DNA from: Dryococelus australis
Taxonomy: Eukaryota > Arthropoda > Insecta > Phasmatodea > Phasmatidae
Direction: 5' to 3'
Length of the DNA stretch: 64,000 nucleotides
Assembly (NCBI GenBank): GCA_029891345.1
Contig: CM056997.1
Coordinates: 214,001,212 to 214,065,211, forward strand
Both the position numbers and the translations under genes were made by a program. The notes below the pieces were generated by a model. The model ran no database searches. It was given only the letters and a program-made list of their open reading frames with translations, and was not told where the DNA came from. Shown here one piece after another: positions 1-11,689 of this stretch (positions within the stretch are counted from its first letter, which is position 1; each line of letters starts with the position of its first letter).

Positions 1-1940
1 TACGAGCCGGCGAGAGAAGTTTTGCGATGCAGTGTCCGGAGATTTTTTTTTTCTCTACTCTTCAGCTGAGAACACTGTGGAACTTAACTACCTCTGGAGG
101 TAATGATTTTCTTTCCCTTTCTACGTTCTCACCATCCTACTCCGGTCCTCCCTCTTCCTTTGCGAATTCCTACTTGCGACGCATTTCACTGCAGTTCTCT
201 TCTCGAAAGTTTTTATTTTCGACCCAGGGAAATTAAGCTGGGACCTGTAAAGTTGGCGGCGCCGAGGGGAGTGTTGAACGCCCCTCCAGGCGCAGTAGGA
301 CGCCGGGATGCTACATCAGTGTTTTACGACTTACTCAAGAGTGCAGTGGCGCCATCAAGTAAGATGTTCTTCGCACGCGCGAAGAGACACGGCGGACACT
401 ACTTCAAGGGAAAATTCCCCGTAACTATCTCCGCCACTAGGAACTGCACTGAAGAGCTCACAGCTATACAGCATTGGTAATTCTTATCGCGGAAAAAATA
501 TGAAAAGAAAATGTAAGGAAGAATATGTTGAGTTTGGAAGAAAATCAGTTTCTTTATTAAACAAATCCCATTCGAGTGTCCCTTGCCCAGCTCCACGTGC
601 CATATAGAAACCAAGACACGCTAATTGATGTCCCATCGACACAATCTAGCACCCACACCAACTTTGGCGCGCGAGATACTTCAAAGAAGGAATAAAATAT
701 AATGGATGTAGCCGATTTTACTACGGTACATTTCCTTTAACGGGCAATTTGTGGCCACTCTGCCGACACCCGACGTTTTTTATGTCCTTACACGTCTGCT
801 TATGCCTTAGCTCAGGATTAAATTGTCTATGGAGGTAGGTAGTTACTTGAATTTGGATTAACACGATCATTAAGAAAAAATGCAAGAGTGCTAAGTTAAC
901 ATTTTTGGGGGAAAAACGAAGGGTTAAACATATCACAGAGGCCAAAAGTATTCTTCACTATATAATAGTAACAAGTAAAAAAATGTTGACTGTATATCTG
1001 TTAAAACTGCTACACGTCGTCCATTTGAATCAGTAAATTTGTACTGGTAATTCTAGTTTTTATGTTGTTCACTGATTAACAGTGATTTCCTGGCTGTCAA
1101 CCTCATTGCATTCCACATGAAATAATTATCACTAATAATATACTATTCATAACCCGAAAACAAAGAGATTAAACGGCGTTGTTCCAAAATTGTTAGGTAT
1201 TGCAGCATCGTGGAACAAAATTTATTTTTTGAAAACACTTCTGGTTAGAATATTGAGCCAGCTTTAAAACGCAAGCCATGAAAGCAGACGTATGCCCTAA
1301 TCATATAAATCAACGAGCTATACAGTAAATATAGAGCGCTGGGGTGTGGCGGCTCGAAACCGCAATGCAAATAATTTAAACACTACAGCAGTCTGGCATC
1401 AAACTACAAAGTTGGTGGATTGACCTCGTAATCAAAATAATTATTTTCGTGTATTGAGACTGACGTGGAAATTATATTTTGTGGGTGCTCACAGAAAGCA
1501 GGTTCCGGTAAACATAAACATATCGTTGAGTTAATGTAAAGCAGAGGGACTTTTTTGAAGAAAAAACCCGGAAAATGGTATAAATCCACTCGATAATTAA
1601 TACCGAACACAGCTTTGAGGCTCATCAATATTTCACCTGATGGGGAGGGCTCTGCTGATATGGAGGGCTCTGAACTGTAGGGAAATTGAGGGGTAAAAAG
1701 TTTATAGTGAAAATGTGCATATTTTGTATTTTTTTACCCCACATTTTCCCCGATCTTCATTGCCCTCCCCACTATCAATTTAGGTGTTTGTATTGATTTG
1801 GTTATGTGTTTTTTTGGCAATTCACGTATTTCCATATGTAAATATTATTATGAAGTACATATTTTCCACTCGTTTTACCCCACAACTTCCCTGACCAAAA
1901 AATTGTCATAGGCCTATTTCAAAAACCATTCCGTACTAAT
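1..1940. other. No gene seen; AT-rich DNA
   Basis: Only short open frames occur and none resembles a protein I know. The first 480 bases are less AT-rich than the rest. Near 1640-1675 the phrase ggagggctctg is repeated twice. Around 1680-1900 runs of ccccac and gggga lie in T-rich DNA, without a clear repeat. Confidence 0.6.
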
Positions 1941-1944
1941 ATTC

Positions 1945-2665
1945 ACAGTTTCAGGCCTCTAACATTATTTAGGTCAGCTTTAGGACGTTAATGCCTGAAT
2001 TGATGATAGTTTATACGGTTATTTTTAATTAACATATTTGTTTGCCACGACACAGAACATTACACGTAATGCAAGTCAATATTTTGCCGCGACAGTGTTT
2101 AACACTGTTACAACTGCGAGGTAAAGAACTGTAGCATTTATTCTCTTGTTATTGATATTTGTTGTTCTATGTCTTTAAAAGGACGGCCTCAGTTGTAATA
2201 AGTATTAAAACGAAGGAACAACCAGTCAAAAGAAAAAGGCACATTGAATTCAAGCACGCCACTCGTCTTGCTCATTTTTGTCATATAATCTTTAAAAGAT
2301 AGCGGTGAACATGCACACAAATAAGCCTACGGTAACTTTTATTCCACTTATATTTCTATGTATTGCTACTTAATGTTTATTAGGTTTATTGAAATTTATC
2401 GGGCTGGGCTTAGTATTTCGTCGGGATTGTGGCAAATCACGTTACACGACTGTGTTTCGAACACCTAGGGCAAAGTTACAACGTTGTGATAAATAAACAG
2501 ACGTGGATGTAAATAATCAACTTCGTCATAAAAACAGTTCACAGTTACAACGTATAAATAATGCACATCGAATATTTGCAATCACGCGCACACACACGGC
2601 AACGCCACTTTACACGCAGCTGTTAACAAAACACCCGTATATTCAAAAACTTATCACGTCTCATT
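1945..2665 (+). repeat. Dispersed repeat family I, copy 1
   Basis: This stretch matches, in reverse complement, the segment at about 53080-53810. Shared landmarks in the same order are acattatttaggtc, aaaaggacggcct, acgaaggaacaaccagtc, aggtttatt, gggattgtggca, tcataaaaacagttcacagtt and gttaacaaaacac. The copies differ by many substitutions and small indels, so they are old. No open frame is conserved between them. It is probably a non-autonomous transposon or a decayed larger element. Superfamily unknown. Confidence 0.7.
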
Positions 2666-2954
2666 CACGATAATAACATGACAATAAGCATCAGTTGATA
2701 ATGTTTTGACTGGAATGAAAATGGCGCGACAGTTTACCGATGGCTTCCGCTAAGAGCGCTGTAATCACTCAGTCACCCTCTCCATGTTTACTATATAGCT
2801 AGTTGATATGAATATTCACGGACGAGCCGATTTGGATGGCATAAAAAGAAATTCGCAAGCCGTTCTTTATTGAGACGCACGCGTGATTTAGAGATGCTGA
2901 AAATAGCAACTAGAAAAACTACGAGCAGTGACGTGCCATATCAGGTTCCCTTCA

Positions 2955-3172
2955 AGTCAGCGGCCGCCTTCTACTGAGGTGAACCTGGTTCGACTCCCAG
3001 CGAGTGTCGCTCCCGGATTTTCGCACGCGGGTATCGAGCCGGACGATGCTGCTGGTCTGCGGGCTTGCTCGAGGTATCGTTTCTCCCGCCCTTGCATTCC
3101 GGCGCTGCTCCGTACGCACCTCGCTTCACCCTCATCGGCTCTCAACACCTCGATGTTACGAGGCGCCCAAAC
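2955..3172 (+). mobile_element. tRNA-derived SINE (5'-degenerate)
   Basis: The head keeps a pol III B-box-like gttcgactccc after caaggtg-type sequence, but the A box is poor. It is followed by the family body: gctcccggattttcgca, then cggacgatgctgctggtc, a pyrimidine-rich middle, ttccggcgctgctcc, and the tail ccctcatcggctctcaacacctcg. The same order is seen in the copies at 10991, 19678, 31239 and 45540. It carries no protein; short frames read through it on both strands are artefacts. Confidence 0.85.
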
Positions 3173-3174
3173 CC

Positions 3175-4256
3175 CCTCCCCTCCAGGCGCTATGACAGAG
3201 ATGGGAATATCATTACGAGCAACTTTCGCAGCAGTTAAACAGAAGGGAAGCCATTACCTTTGAAAGAGATCGCTTATAATAAAGGGCAAGGGCTGGCACT
3301 TAAAATACCGCAAGGCAGAATGGTACTTTATTCCGAACACAAAAAAAAAACGTGGTATAAAGAGAAGATTTTCCATCGCCGAGAACGGTTGATGTTTTCC
3401 GACCGGCACTTAACAGTAGCGGGTCAACGTTTTTGTAACGAGCTCAGCGTCACGCTTCCGCGCACGCGCACAATCACCACGAGCCACTGAACTCGCAGTC
3501 TTCCATTTTCACTGCTCTTTTTTATGATTTGTTTTTTCCGTCCTGTAGTTTATCGCTACTTTTATGCCTCGAATTAAAATGTATCGCCAAAACAAAAATA
3601 AAACAAAAAAGCAAAAATGGGGGGGGTTTTTTTTCGGGCATCATTTATTAAAACGGTTGCCGACACATATAGAAAATTTTGCGGCAAAAAAATTCAGGTC
3701 AAAAGAGTTACTGCTTATTGTTCCAGTTTTTTTATCGACTTAAAAAAACATGATTTTTAAGAGTGAATTTTTGATACGCATGAGAAAAAATCAATGGCTC
3801 TGTAGAAACAAAACAAACCTTCGACCTATCTATTGTCCCTCCGCTCTTTCTCCTGTGATGTACGTCATATGAATAATAAATGTTAATCCGAAATCCGGCA
3901 GCAGCAATAGAAATTGTGATAGGAAATAGTTAGAAAAAAACTGGTACGGGGTTACTGGCTGAACCCTAAAATCGACCCCGCGATAGTTTATTAACCCCAA
4001 CCATACCATGAATATTTCGAAACTGCTGTGAATGCACTACCTTCTCGAACTCTGAACCTTTCAGGTCGGAACTGTAAGTCGACCGACATGACGCGGTACA
4101 GCATCCAGAGGTATTTAATACTTACTCAAATCAACGCGTGATCGCGTTATGAGAAAATACGGTCTTGGAAAAGCCAAGAACTCCTCTGAAGAGTGAGGAC
4201 AATTTTTGTCTAAATACGACTCAAAAATTAGGATCAGTGACATTACAGTCACTGAA
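3175..4256. other. No gene seen
   Basis: There is a poly-A run near 3341 and an interrupted G run at 3619. The rest is AT-rich unique sequence with no recognisable coding potential. Confidence 0.55.
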
Positions 4257-4583
4257 AATTCAGTTATACTGCATCTCATAATTCAGTTATACTGCATCTC
4301 ATAATTCAGTTATACTGCATCTCATAATTCAGTTATGCTGCATCTCATAATTCAGTTATGCTGCATCTCATAATTCAGTTATACTGAATCTAATAATTCA
4401 GTTATACTGCATCTCATAATTCAGTTATACTGCATCTCATAATTGAGTTATACTGCAACTCATAATTCAGTTATACTGCATCTCATAATTCAGTTATACT
4501 GAATCTCATAATTCAGTTATACTGCATCTCATAATTCAGTAATACTGCATCTCATAATTCAGTTATACTGCATCTCATAATTC
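4257..4583. repeat. 23-bp tandem array, about 14 copies
   Basis: The unit reads aattcagttatactgcat plus ctcat. Roughly 14 head-to-tail copies run with a constant 23-bp period. Single-base variants such as ttatgctg, gaatcta and gagtta are scattered among copies. It is a minisatellite with moderate divergence between units. The flanks carry no obvious transposon end. Confidence 0.95.
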
Positions 4584-5914
4584 GTAAGCAGTTCCATTTA
4601 TTGCAAGTTAGCACATACATTTTTTAAATTATTTTTCGAGATAAACGTTGTATACACGTTACAGTATTTTTGGCGAATATATTTAAACAGTAGAAATTGT
4701 TATCCGATAACGTCGGTGACTGTAAAGACGTTCAACGTGTTATTATTTGTTATGTTGAACACTGTACAAGCTGTAGACCTTGCACGCGCTTTTTCCGCCA
4801 AATAAAGATCCTTTGCATGAACACGTGTCAAAATCATTATTTAAATATGTTCGCACATTCATATAAATTACACATAATGGTTTACAAAAAAAAAAATAAG
4901 CAAAATTGTGGTACTACTACCTCTTGAATGTTTCGCGAAATATTCTTCCACAGAATAATTTCATGAAAATCGAATATCACCAATAAATCTCTTTTAATTA
5001 ATAAATACAATTTCCACTTCCAATTATTTAACAAACTTTTTATTTATATAATTTTTATGATTTCCACATCCAATTATTAAATATAATGTTATTGGCAGTT
5101 TTTTTTTCCCCAATATGGCGAAATATCTACAATGTAGTGTCTTCAGTCAACTTATACTAGTAATTTCCATTGAATCAGTGAAATATATATGCAAGTCAAT
5201 GATTTACTCACTAATTGCACTGATTCGTTACCAGCAGTATATTAACTGAAATCATTATATTATTTAATTGAAACAACTTATTCTGCAAAAAAAAAAGGTA
5301 GCTACGAAAATTCTAAGGATAATTAGTGCAATTAATACAAACGTGATGAAAATTAATATGAAGTTGCCTACTTACTGTTTCCGAAAAATATTTCTATGTT
5401 GAAAATCTGGTATGCTATGAATGTCGATACTAAATTATAATTACATCACAGCGAATGGTCACCATTTTGCATACGCCTCTTCTAACTCTTCATTATATGC
5501 CGTTTTATTCTGACGCCATGGCCACGCGAATGTTTACAACCTTTTAGCATAATGTCGTGGTTATTATAGCAATTTGGAGCGGCGCGGTCACAATATAGTC
5601 GCGACATAATGCCGAACGATTAACATACAATACAAACAAACGACATAATGGCCATGCCCATACGATCTAGATAACGCGACGCATTCTTTTGTGGGATAAC
5701 CATCTAAGTGCACGCGAAAGTTGACATCCGGCGCTCAGTATGATCACAAGTCCACTACTCGCCTACCTGACTACTATCAAGTGCAAAACTATATCACAGG
5801 GTGTTTAACTAGTTCATCCTCCGTGTCCACCATCGTGGACATGATGCAGTTGAAGAATATTCATGCGCAGTTCTGTACACAGCAAGGAATCAATCCCGTG
5901 CTTTGATGCTCTTC
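4584..5914. other. No gene seen; very AT-rich
   Basis: The DNA is dominated by A/T runs. Around 5165-5275 are several gaatcagtgaaat/atttcactgattc-like phrases resembling the tail of SINE family G (13165 and 44100). They are too short and diverged to call a copy. Confidence 0.5.
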
Positions 5915-6182
5915 CCCTGGGGGCATGTGTTTTTCGCGAAACGATTTCGGAACAAGCTGTGTTCCAAAACAATTTTGCACAAAACCTCTTTGGAGATTGT
6001 ATCATTTGAATTGTTACGGGTATTTTCTGTCTGGCCGCGAATCACGGACGGTCAGTATTGGAGAAACTTAATTCTGATTGGCTCTCATGTAACAGACTTT
6101 CTTCGCACGAACATAAGCGGCCAATAGCCGAATGAAGACTGCAAGTGTGCACATAGCATATTGAAGTCTAGCCTCCGCGCAG
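5915..6182 (+). mobile_element. hAT-like MITE, family D (3' end lost)
   Basis: It begins with a family D end, ctgggggcatgtgtttttcgcg, and continues through the family landmarks: a gaatcacggacggtcagta box, then ttctgattggct, cttcttcgcacgaac, gcggccaatagc, and gaagtctagcctccgcg. The copy at 51123 continues from that last phrase into the inverted end; here that end is missing. No transposase is encoded. Confidence 0.7.
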
Positions 6183-6474
6183 TGGTCCTAGACCAACGAC
6201 TGGTGTGCCTTTGAGCACGCAGCGTCACAGAGTATATGAGAATACAGAGGCGAAAGCCTCCTTCACCGCGAACTCCAGCCCCGCCACAAGCAAACAACAC
6301 GCCGGAAAGTTGTTCGTCAATCAGTGACTGAAAATTTACTTACCAGTCGGCAGTTCGACCAATGGGAAATTACTTCGCAGCACACAGTTGCGCCAACCTG
6401 CTGGTTCTTTTTGGCCCTATGCCACGTTTCTATTATTTCTCAGTCTGACCATCATGAACTCTTGGGTATACAGA

Positions 6475-7346
6475 ATGGATAAACCCACTTTGTTAGCAAT
6501 ACTAAATGCGGCAAATGTAAAAGTAGAGGAGACGGAAAGTATTTATGAATTGCGGAGAAAAATGACCACCATTTTTGCGTAGTAATGAGAAAAGTAGCAA
6601 CCAGTTGAGCGGTAGTGAAAACACGTCACTAGCAGTGCAAATAGGAAACACTGAAATCGCAGGTACTCTAGCCCATTCTTCCCTGGATAAAGTTGATATG
6701 AAAGACTGCAATACTGAAAATATTTTAAGGTTTGGTTTACAGGTGGATAAGTTAAAGAGAATGAATATTTTTCGAATGGTAATTGTTTGATGCAGTCCTT
6801 AGTCTAGCATTACATTAAGGGAAGAATGTCGCTCGACCAAAAGTAGATTGTGGGATGAATTTTGCCCCAAGAGAGCTAAGTCGGGTTGAGTAAAAAATAC
6901 GTGCACAGTTTTCAGAAATCCGATGAAAGTTTCATGAGTTTTCACCAGTCTGTTTTAGAACACACATGCTCCCTAAACCTCTGTTCTGATGAAAATCATA
7001 TAGTAGATATTGTTGTTGAGAATTTGTTGCCAGAAGTGCCAGCCCAGAGGGTGGGGTACAGCCTACGCTGTCGCTTGGTGAACTGAAAAAGCGGGCTGTC
7101 CAGGTTGAAAACAATTAGTATGTTAGACGTAAATTTGAAAAGGAGCAGATGCGTCTTGTGGTCAGACAACAACCTTGTAGTGGCGAAGCACAGAGGACAT
7201 TTTCTAATGGCACTCGTAAATGTTTGGAGTGTGGCAGTGAGAACCACCTAATCGCACAGTGTACGACGAAAGGAAACGTTCTAATGTGTTTCAGGTGTAA
7301 GCGCACCGGACACGTTCAAAAAGATTGTACTGCAAGAATATATAAT
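6475..7346 (+). pseudogene. Decayed retrotransposon gag with two CCHC zinc knuckles
   Basis: Remnant of a gag-like nucleocapsid/capsid polyprotein, which in a living element would package the retrotransposon RNA. It lies in at least three reading frames. An MDKPTLLAILNAANV-type N terminus at 6475 resembles the SAP-like start of Ty3/gypsy gags. A capsid-like stretch with a DESFMSFHQSV...ENLLPE pattern lies near 6920-7040. Two intact C-x2-C-x4-H-x4-C knuckles lie at about 7221-7262 and 7287-7328. Frameshifts near 6575 and 7087-7148, and stops between the parts, destroy the gene. No protease, reverse transcriptase, integrase or LTR pair is visible around it. The assignment to retroelement gag is firm from the knuckles; the clade is an inference. 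Confidence 0.75.
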
Positions 7347-7349
7347 TAA

Positions 7350-9139
7350 AAAGTTTTCCGACACCAGCGGATAGCATGAACTTGAGAGACAGTGACGTTG
7401 AAATTCCTACCTTTATGGTTATGTGGAATTTTCTGCTCTTATTTTCTTGATAGTTCATAACAGTCATATGTTTTAAAGGGCCTTAAAATGTTAAGTGTTG
7501 ATCCAATGTGCTATTTGTTTACATCCTAGTCATGATATTGGTATAGAGTTTCAAACGCATACGTTCTAGCGGAAGTCTGGAGTATGGATTGGTATGTTGT
7601 TCTGATGTTAGGTTCCGTTGGTTCTTTAACCCCACGGAAATTTTTAAGGGTGGGAAGGGGGGGGGGTAATTGTTACGATTGTATCGTCACGAGTGTTTTT
7701 CGGTGGCAACTGTCAAAAGTTGGTAACCTTGCGTGGGCGAGTTTCGGTTATAACCAAACTCTTTGCAATTTCAATTCATATTTTTATATAAGATTTTATT
7801 ACGGTTAATTATTTAACTATGGTTTAATATTTTATGATCGCAGTCGTGTAATGTTTATTTGTTTCACATCTCAAACTACATTTGATATTATCGTATGTGT
7901 TGATAATTATCCACTGAGCGTGACCGAGTAAACTCTTTTCTTTCTAATGTGTGTTTCGCGTCGTGACCGCACAGAGCGCGCAAGCGATGGCCTTGGCTTG
8001 AGGTATGTCGCGATCCGAAGTCGCTTGCTGGCTTGCCCAATGGTGCGCGACGAGTGCTCGCGAGCAGCTGTTCGGCTGTGACGTGAACAAGCAGAAGGCG
8101 ATGATACAATTCCCCCTCCGCGTAACTGTGGATCGACGGTTGCGGGTAAATGAACGCTGCTAAAGAAGTTGGTGTGCTGCTGAGCACACATTTGTTACGT
8201 CAAAGCGTAGCCTCCGCGGATTTTGCAATCATTTTTGCGTGCATTCCCGTATCACTCGTTAAGTTGATGCTTGAATTATCACGTCACGTTCGTAAGTGCT
8301 ACGTGTAGGTGAGCGAGTTAAAGCTACGGAAACGAAAGCACGTAATTTGTGTGTACGCATAAACGTGCCAAGTTTTTGAAGAATTTCCTTCGCCACGCCG
8401 AGTGGCGTGCGTTCGTAGTCAGATACGCAGACGGTCCCATTTGACTGGAGTTACACAGCGGGCTGGAGAGCCTGAGGGATCGCAGCTGCTAAGGACTTAA
8501 TTCGTTTCACGTGTATGTTTCACGAGGTTTGCATACACGGTTTCTTCGGCCAGCTGAAATAAGATACTGTGTCTACGAATGTACATTCGCCCGAGAACAT
8601 CACGGGAGTCATCGTAAGATATGTTCGACTGGGATTTTTCACTCGCGCTGCCTATGACAGGCAACTACTTCTAATGTGTGTGCGGCTTATGTATTTCAAA
8701 CAGTCTTGTAATATAAATATTCGGCTTTCGGCGCTACTGCGCAATTTGCATAATTTTTATGCTGCCATTTATAAACTGTCACATTATTAAGGCCAACGTT
8801 TACCATTTACGCAAGTCAAGTTGAAGTACTGTACGAATGATATGTCCAGGGATTGACAATAAATGAACAGCAAAGTTAATTCTGCTGAGGTTCTATAGTA
8901 GTGTCGCTAATCCTTGACTCTTAATTAAAAATTATATGACAGAGTAATTAACGCATTTTCACACGAATACAAGTGCTTTAAATTGTACATATATTTTGTA
9001 TGAATATATTCAATAGGGTTGAACAGCAACAAGGGTTCTTTAAGACGAGCACATCTTGTTCCTTGAAGTGTAGTAATTGTTCTGAAGGGCTAATTGCGAG
9101 TGAGGTAGTGTCGACGTACCTGAGCCCTTGAGGGACAAG
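7350..9139. other. No gene seen; CpG-richer patch at about 7960-8460
   Basis: A 10-base G run lies at 7657-7666. The patch from roughly 7960 to 8460 has many CpG dinucleotides compared with its AT-rich surroundings and could be an old regulatory or element-derived GC island. Neither strand has a convincing reading frame or splice-framed exon. Confidence 0.45.
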
Positions 9140-9221
9140 GGTGAGACACAGTAGCCAGTCAGACACACAGCCCGTTCCCAGAGCCTCGCGTCAGCCTATC
9201 AGAGAATGGGTACGTCCACAT
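9140..9221 (+). repeat. Short dispersed repeat J, copy 1
   Basis: The phrase order gtagccagtcagacacacagc, ccattccc(a)gagcctcgcg, and ggtacgtccac recurs at about 50660-50735 with substitutions. It ends next to a 17-base A run (9222-9238), which could be a retroposon tail, but only two copies are seen. Confidence 0.45.
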
Positions 9222-9297
9222 AAAAAAAAAAAAAAAAACACAATTTCCCCTCAGAGTGCTTATATGCTCTGGTGACTGTATTCCGTCTGTCGCGGAT

Positions 9298-9690
9298 ACT
9301 TAAAACTTCCCTGAAGCCCTGCTGAAGTTAAGTATACTTTCAAACTATTGCTCCACCACACCTCACCTCACGCAAATAGTGCCTACAAAATTACACCACA
9401 GGTAGAAAGCACCGCATTCGTACGCACTCAATTTAATATTATTTCGCATATGGACTATTTATTACTAGCCATTACCAACACCCTTATTTTCTCACTGTTT
9501 TTATTCATATTTATTATAATATATAAATGAAACATAATATTTACAAGTAAAATATAAATAAAAGTTCAATGCAACCTTTAATGAGATACTCGCTATCGAT
9601 ATGTGGAATATTTAGGAAACAAACCAAACACAGAATATATTGTGTGATTTTTCAAATGTTTTGATCCAGAAAAGAGTGTAAAAACCATGA
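9298..9690 (+). repeat. Dispersed repeat family F, copy 1
   Basis: It opens with the F signature (acttccctgaagccctgctgaagtt), then tactttcaaactattgctcc, cctcacgcaaat, caccgcattcgtacgcact, ttactagccattac, tttctcactgtttttattcat and tcaaatgttttgatccag. The same series, diverged, is found at 10085, 14683 and 39085. The last of these carries the amplified 100-bp array. It encodes nothing recognisable. Confidence 0.75.
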
Positions 9691-9779
9691 GGAAACTTCA
9701 CGCGTCTTTGTGTTTGTTTGGTAGAGCACGCCGCGCAACAAAATGGTTAAACTGGAGTCGTCAGATTTAACTACAACAC

Positions 9780-9818
9780 CGGAGGGGGAGGGGGAGGGAG
9801 AGAGAGAGAGAGAGAGAC
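9780..9818 (+). repeat. GA-rich low-complexity tract
   Basis: A purine tract (ggaggggg followed by about nine ga units) lies between the first two F copies. It is a simple sequence repeat. Confidence 0.9.
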
Positions 9819-10084
9819 AATAAAACCGCTGACACGAAGTGATTTGTGGCGACGTGGCGAGCGCGTGCGTGCGCCACGAGAATGCCCCCGGGGGTCTCAC
9901 GAGCACGCTGCCGCGTCGCGTGACTCCAGCACGGCGATTTGTTCCGCCAGCTTTCGGTGGAAAGCCAGTCGCGGAAGAAATCGTTTCAGCGTCAAATCAC
10001 TCCCTGAAATACACGCTCTCGCTGGTAGTTAATGGCGGTATATGAATTCCACGAATTAATTTGGCAACAGCCCATACTTATCAG

Positions 10085-10430
10085 TACCCGGGCCACGATT
10101 GGTTATTCACTTGGCGTTATGGTGGGAGAATTTTAAGCTTAACCAAGTCTAGAAAATTGCGCACCAAAGGAATAACCCACCGCATTCGAAAGCACTTGAT
10201 GCATTAGAACTATTTCTCGCTATGCATGACCAAAACACCTATTTTCTCTCTGTTTTTATTCATTTAAATTATAAATTAATAAGTATAATGTATGGAAAAA
10301 ATGTCAATTTAACCACAAATCAGCTATATAGAACGCTTGTAGTATATGAAACATATTTAGGGAAATGCCAAACACGCCATGCATGGGGTGAATTTTCAAA
10401 GGTTTGATTCAGAAAGTGTGATGATACTAC
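10085..10430 (+). repeat. Dispersed repeat family F, copy 2 (5' part diverged)
   Basis: It shares with copy 1 the phrases accaagtctagaaaatt, caccgcattcgaaagcac, aaaacacctattttctctctg, tttttattcattta, catatttaggg, and gaattttcaaaggtttgattcag. The usual opening (ctgaagccctgctgaagtt) is not recognisable, so the 5' part is lost or heavily mutated. Confidence 0.6.
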
Positions 10431-10990
10431 GGACTGACTTATTCTACAACTTCCGTTAGCCTGACAACACGCTGGCCCGTATGAGACATTCTGACGAATA
10501 TACGTCGATAGTAATTTCAGTCGTTTTATTAATTATTTGATTCTTTTAACTTTTCAAATATATACGAAATAGTCTTTCACAGTCGATTATTCTATTCATA
10601 TTTGAAACGGGTTGTCTCTTTACAACGGAAAAATACCAGCTGTCGCCCTAGCTGGCTTGCCTTCGCCTCCCCTGCACTGCAGGGCGTAGAGAGGGCCTCA
10701 TATGTTTTGGAAATAATTGCAAATGTCTTCTTACAATATTCTATTTTGGAACATCTTAAGGTATGATTATTATTATTTTAATCCTTACCATCGTAATATT
10801 TCCAAGAAGGGGGGGGGGGGGGAGGACATCGCATCAACATTTTTATGTGATCTTGGACGACTATTAAAACTTCGTGAACATCCTAATGATGACGGCTGCG
10901 CACGCCTATGTAACATTGACATACTGAATACTAATATATTAATTCACACTCATATGTATAACACTAGAAACGTTAACTTCAGTGGACATA
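10431..10990. other. No gene seen; G14 tract
   Basis: It contains a 14-base G run at 10809-10822. A long frame starting at 10717 runs through the downstream SINE and is not taken as a gene. The last 15 bases (10976-10990) are the left target-site duplication of the SINE that follows. Confidence 0.6.
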
Positions 10991-11205
10991 CTGGTCGCCT
11001 CCCAACAAGGAGGACCGGGTTTAATCCCCGGCCGGGCCACTCCCGGATTTTCGCATGTGAGAATCGTGCTGGACGATGCCGTTGGCCGGGGGGTTGTCTC
11101 AGGGTTCTCCCGTTTCCCACGCCCTTCGATTCCGGCGCTCTCAACCACCCTCATCGGCTCTCAACACCTCGCTGTTACGAGCCGCTCAAATGTACTCACT
11201 CATTT
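10991..11205 (+). mobile_element. 5'-truncated SINE with perfect 15-bp target duplication
   Basis: The element starts inside the tRNA-derived head (ctcccaacaaggaggaccggg, then B-box-like ggtttaatccc) and continues through ctcccggattttcgcatg, tggacgatgccgttggcc, ttccggcgctc and the ccctcatcggctctcaacacctcgctgttacgag tail. The sequence acttcagtggacata occurs immediately before (10976-10990) and after it (11206-11220). That is a perfect 15-bp duplication, as expected for LINE-driven target-primed insertion. It lacks the A box, so it should not be transcribable by pol III. Confidence 0.92.
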
Positions 11206-11220
11206 ACTTCAGTGGACATA

Positions 11221-11689
11221 AATTTTAATGTTGAGTCTTTGAACTCTTTTTTTAATGTTGCCAACTTCACTGAACGCCTACATGATAGTGCGTACTTTAA
11301 CATATATGAAGTTATGGACACTGGCTTTTTTTTTCTTCAAAAGTGCTGACTTAATCATAGATCTCTGACTACTGACCGGCTCGGTGGAGAGGGATCTGGG
11401 TAGTGGGAGGCAGGTGATAGAGAAGGCGGAGGGAGGGAGAGAGAGAGAGTCGCCGCCTAAAGTAGGCTTCCGTTGAAATGATCGCAGTTTCTCTTCCGGC
11501 CAGCATATGTGCTGTACGTCCTCATTACCTCACATCGTCAACGGCGCCTGAAATTGCGTCAAATATACGCAAAGTGTTCTCTTTTTTTTTCTACCTTTGC
11601 TCTGATTGTTCAAACGAAAGTGTGCAATCTGATGTCACGCACGGATGCCATTATTTCGCTTTGTCCGTGCCCTCGCTCTAAAAACACAT
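11221..11689. other. No gene seen
   Basis: A GA-rich stretch lies near 11395-11450 (gggaggcagg..., gagagagagag). Otherwise the sequence is unique. Confidence 0.5.

Noticed and set aside
4257-4583. CRISPR-like regular repeat array
   Set aside because: Units are contiguous 23-bp tandem repeats with no unique spacers, in a eukaryotic context. The 70-, 100- and 135-bp arrays are rejected as CRISPR for the same reason.
10717-11349. 210-codon plus-strand open frame
   Set aside because: It passes through the G14 run, the target duplication and a SINE. Part of the protein is SINE translation and the rest is AT-driven sequence.
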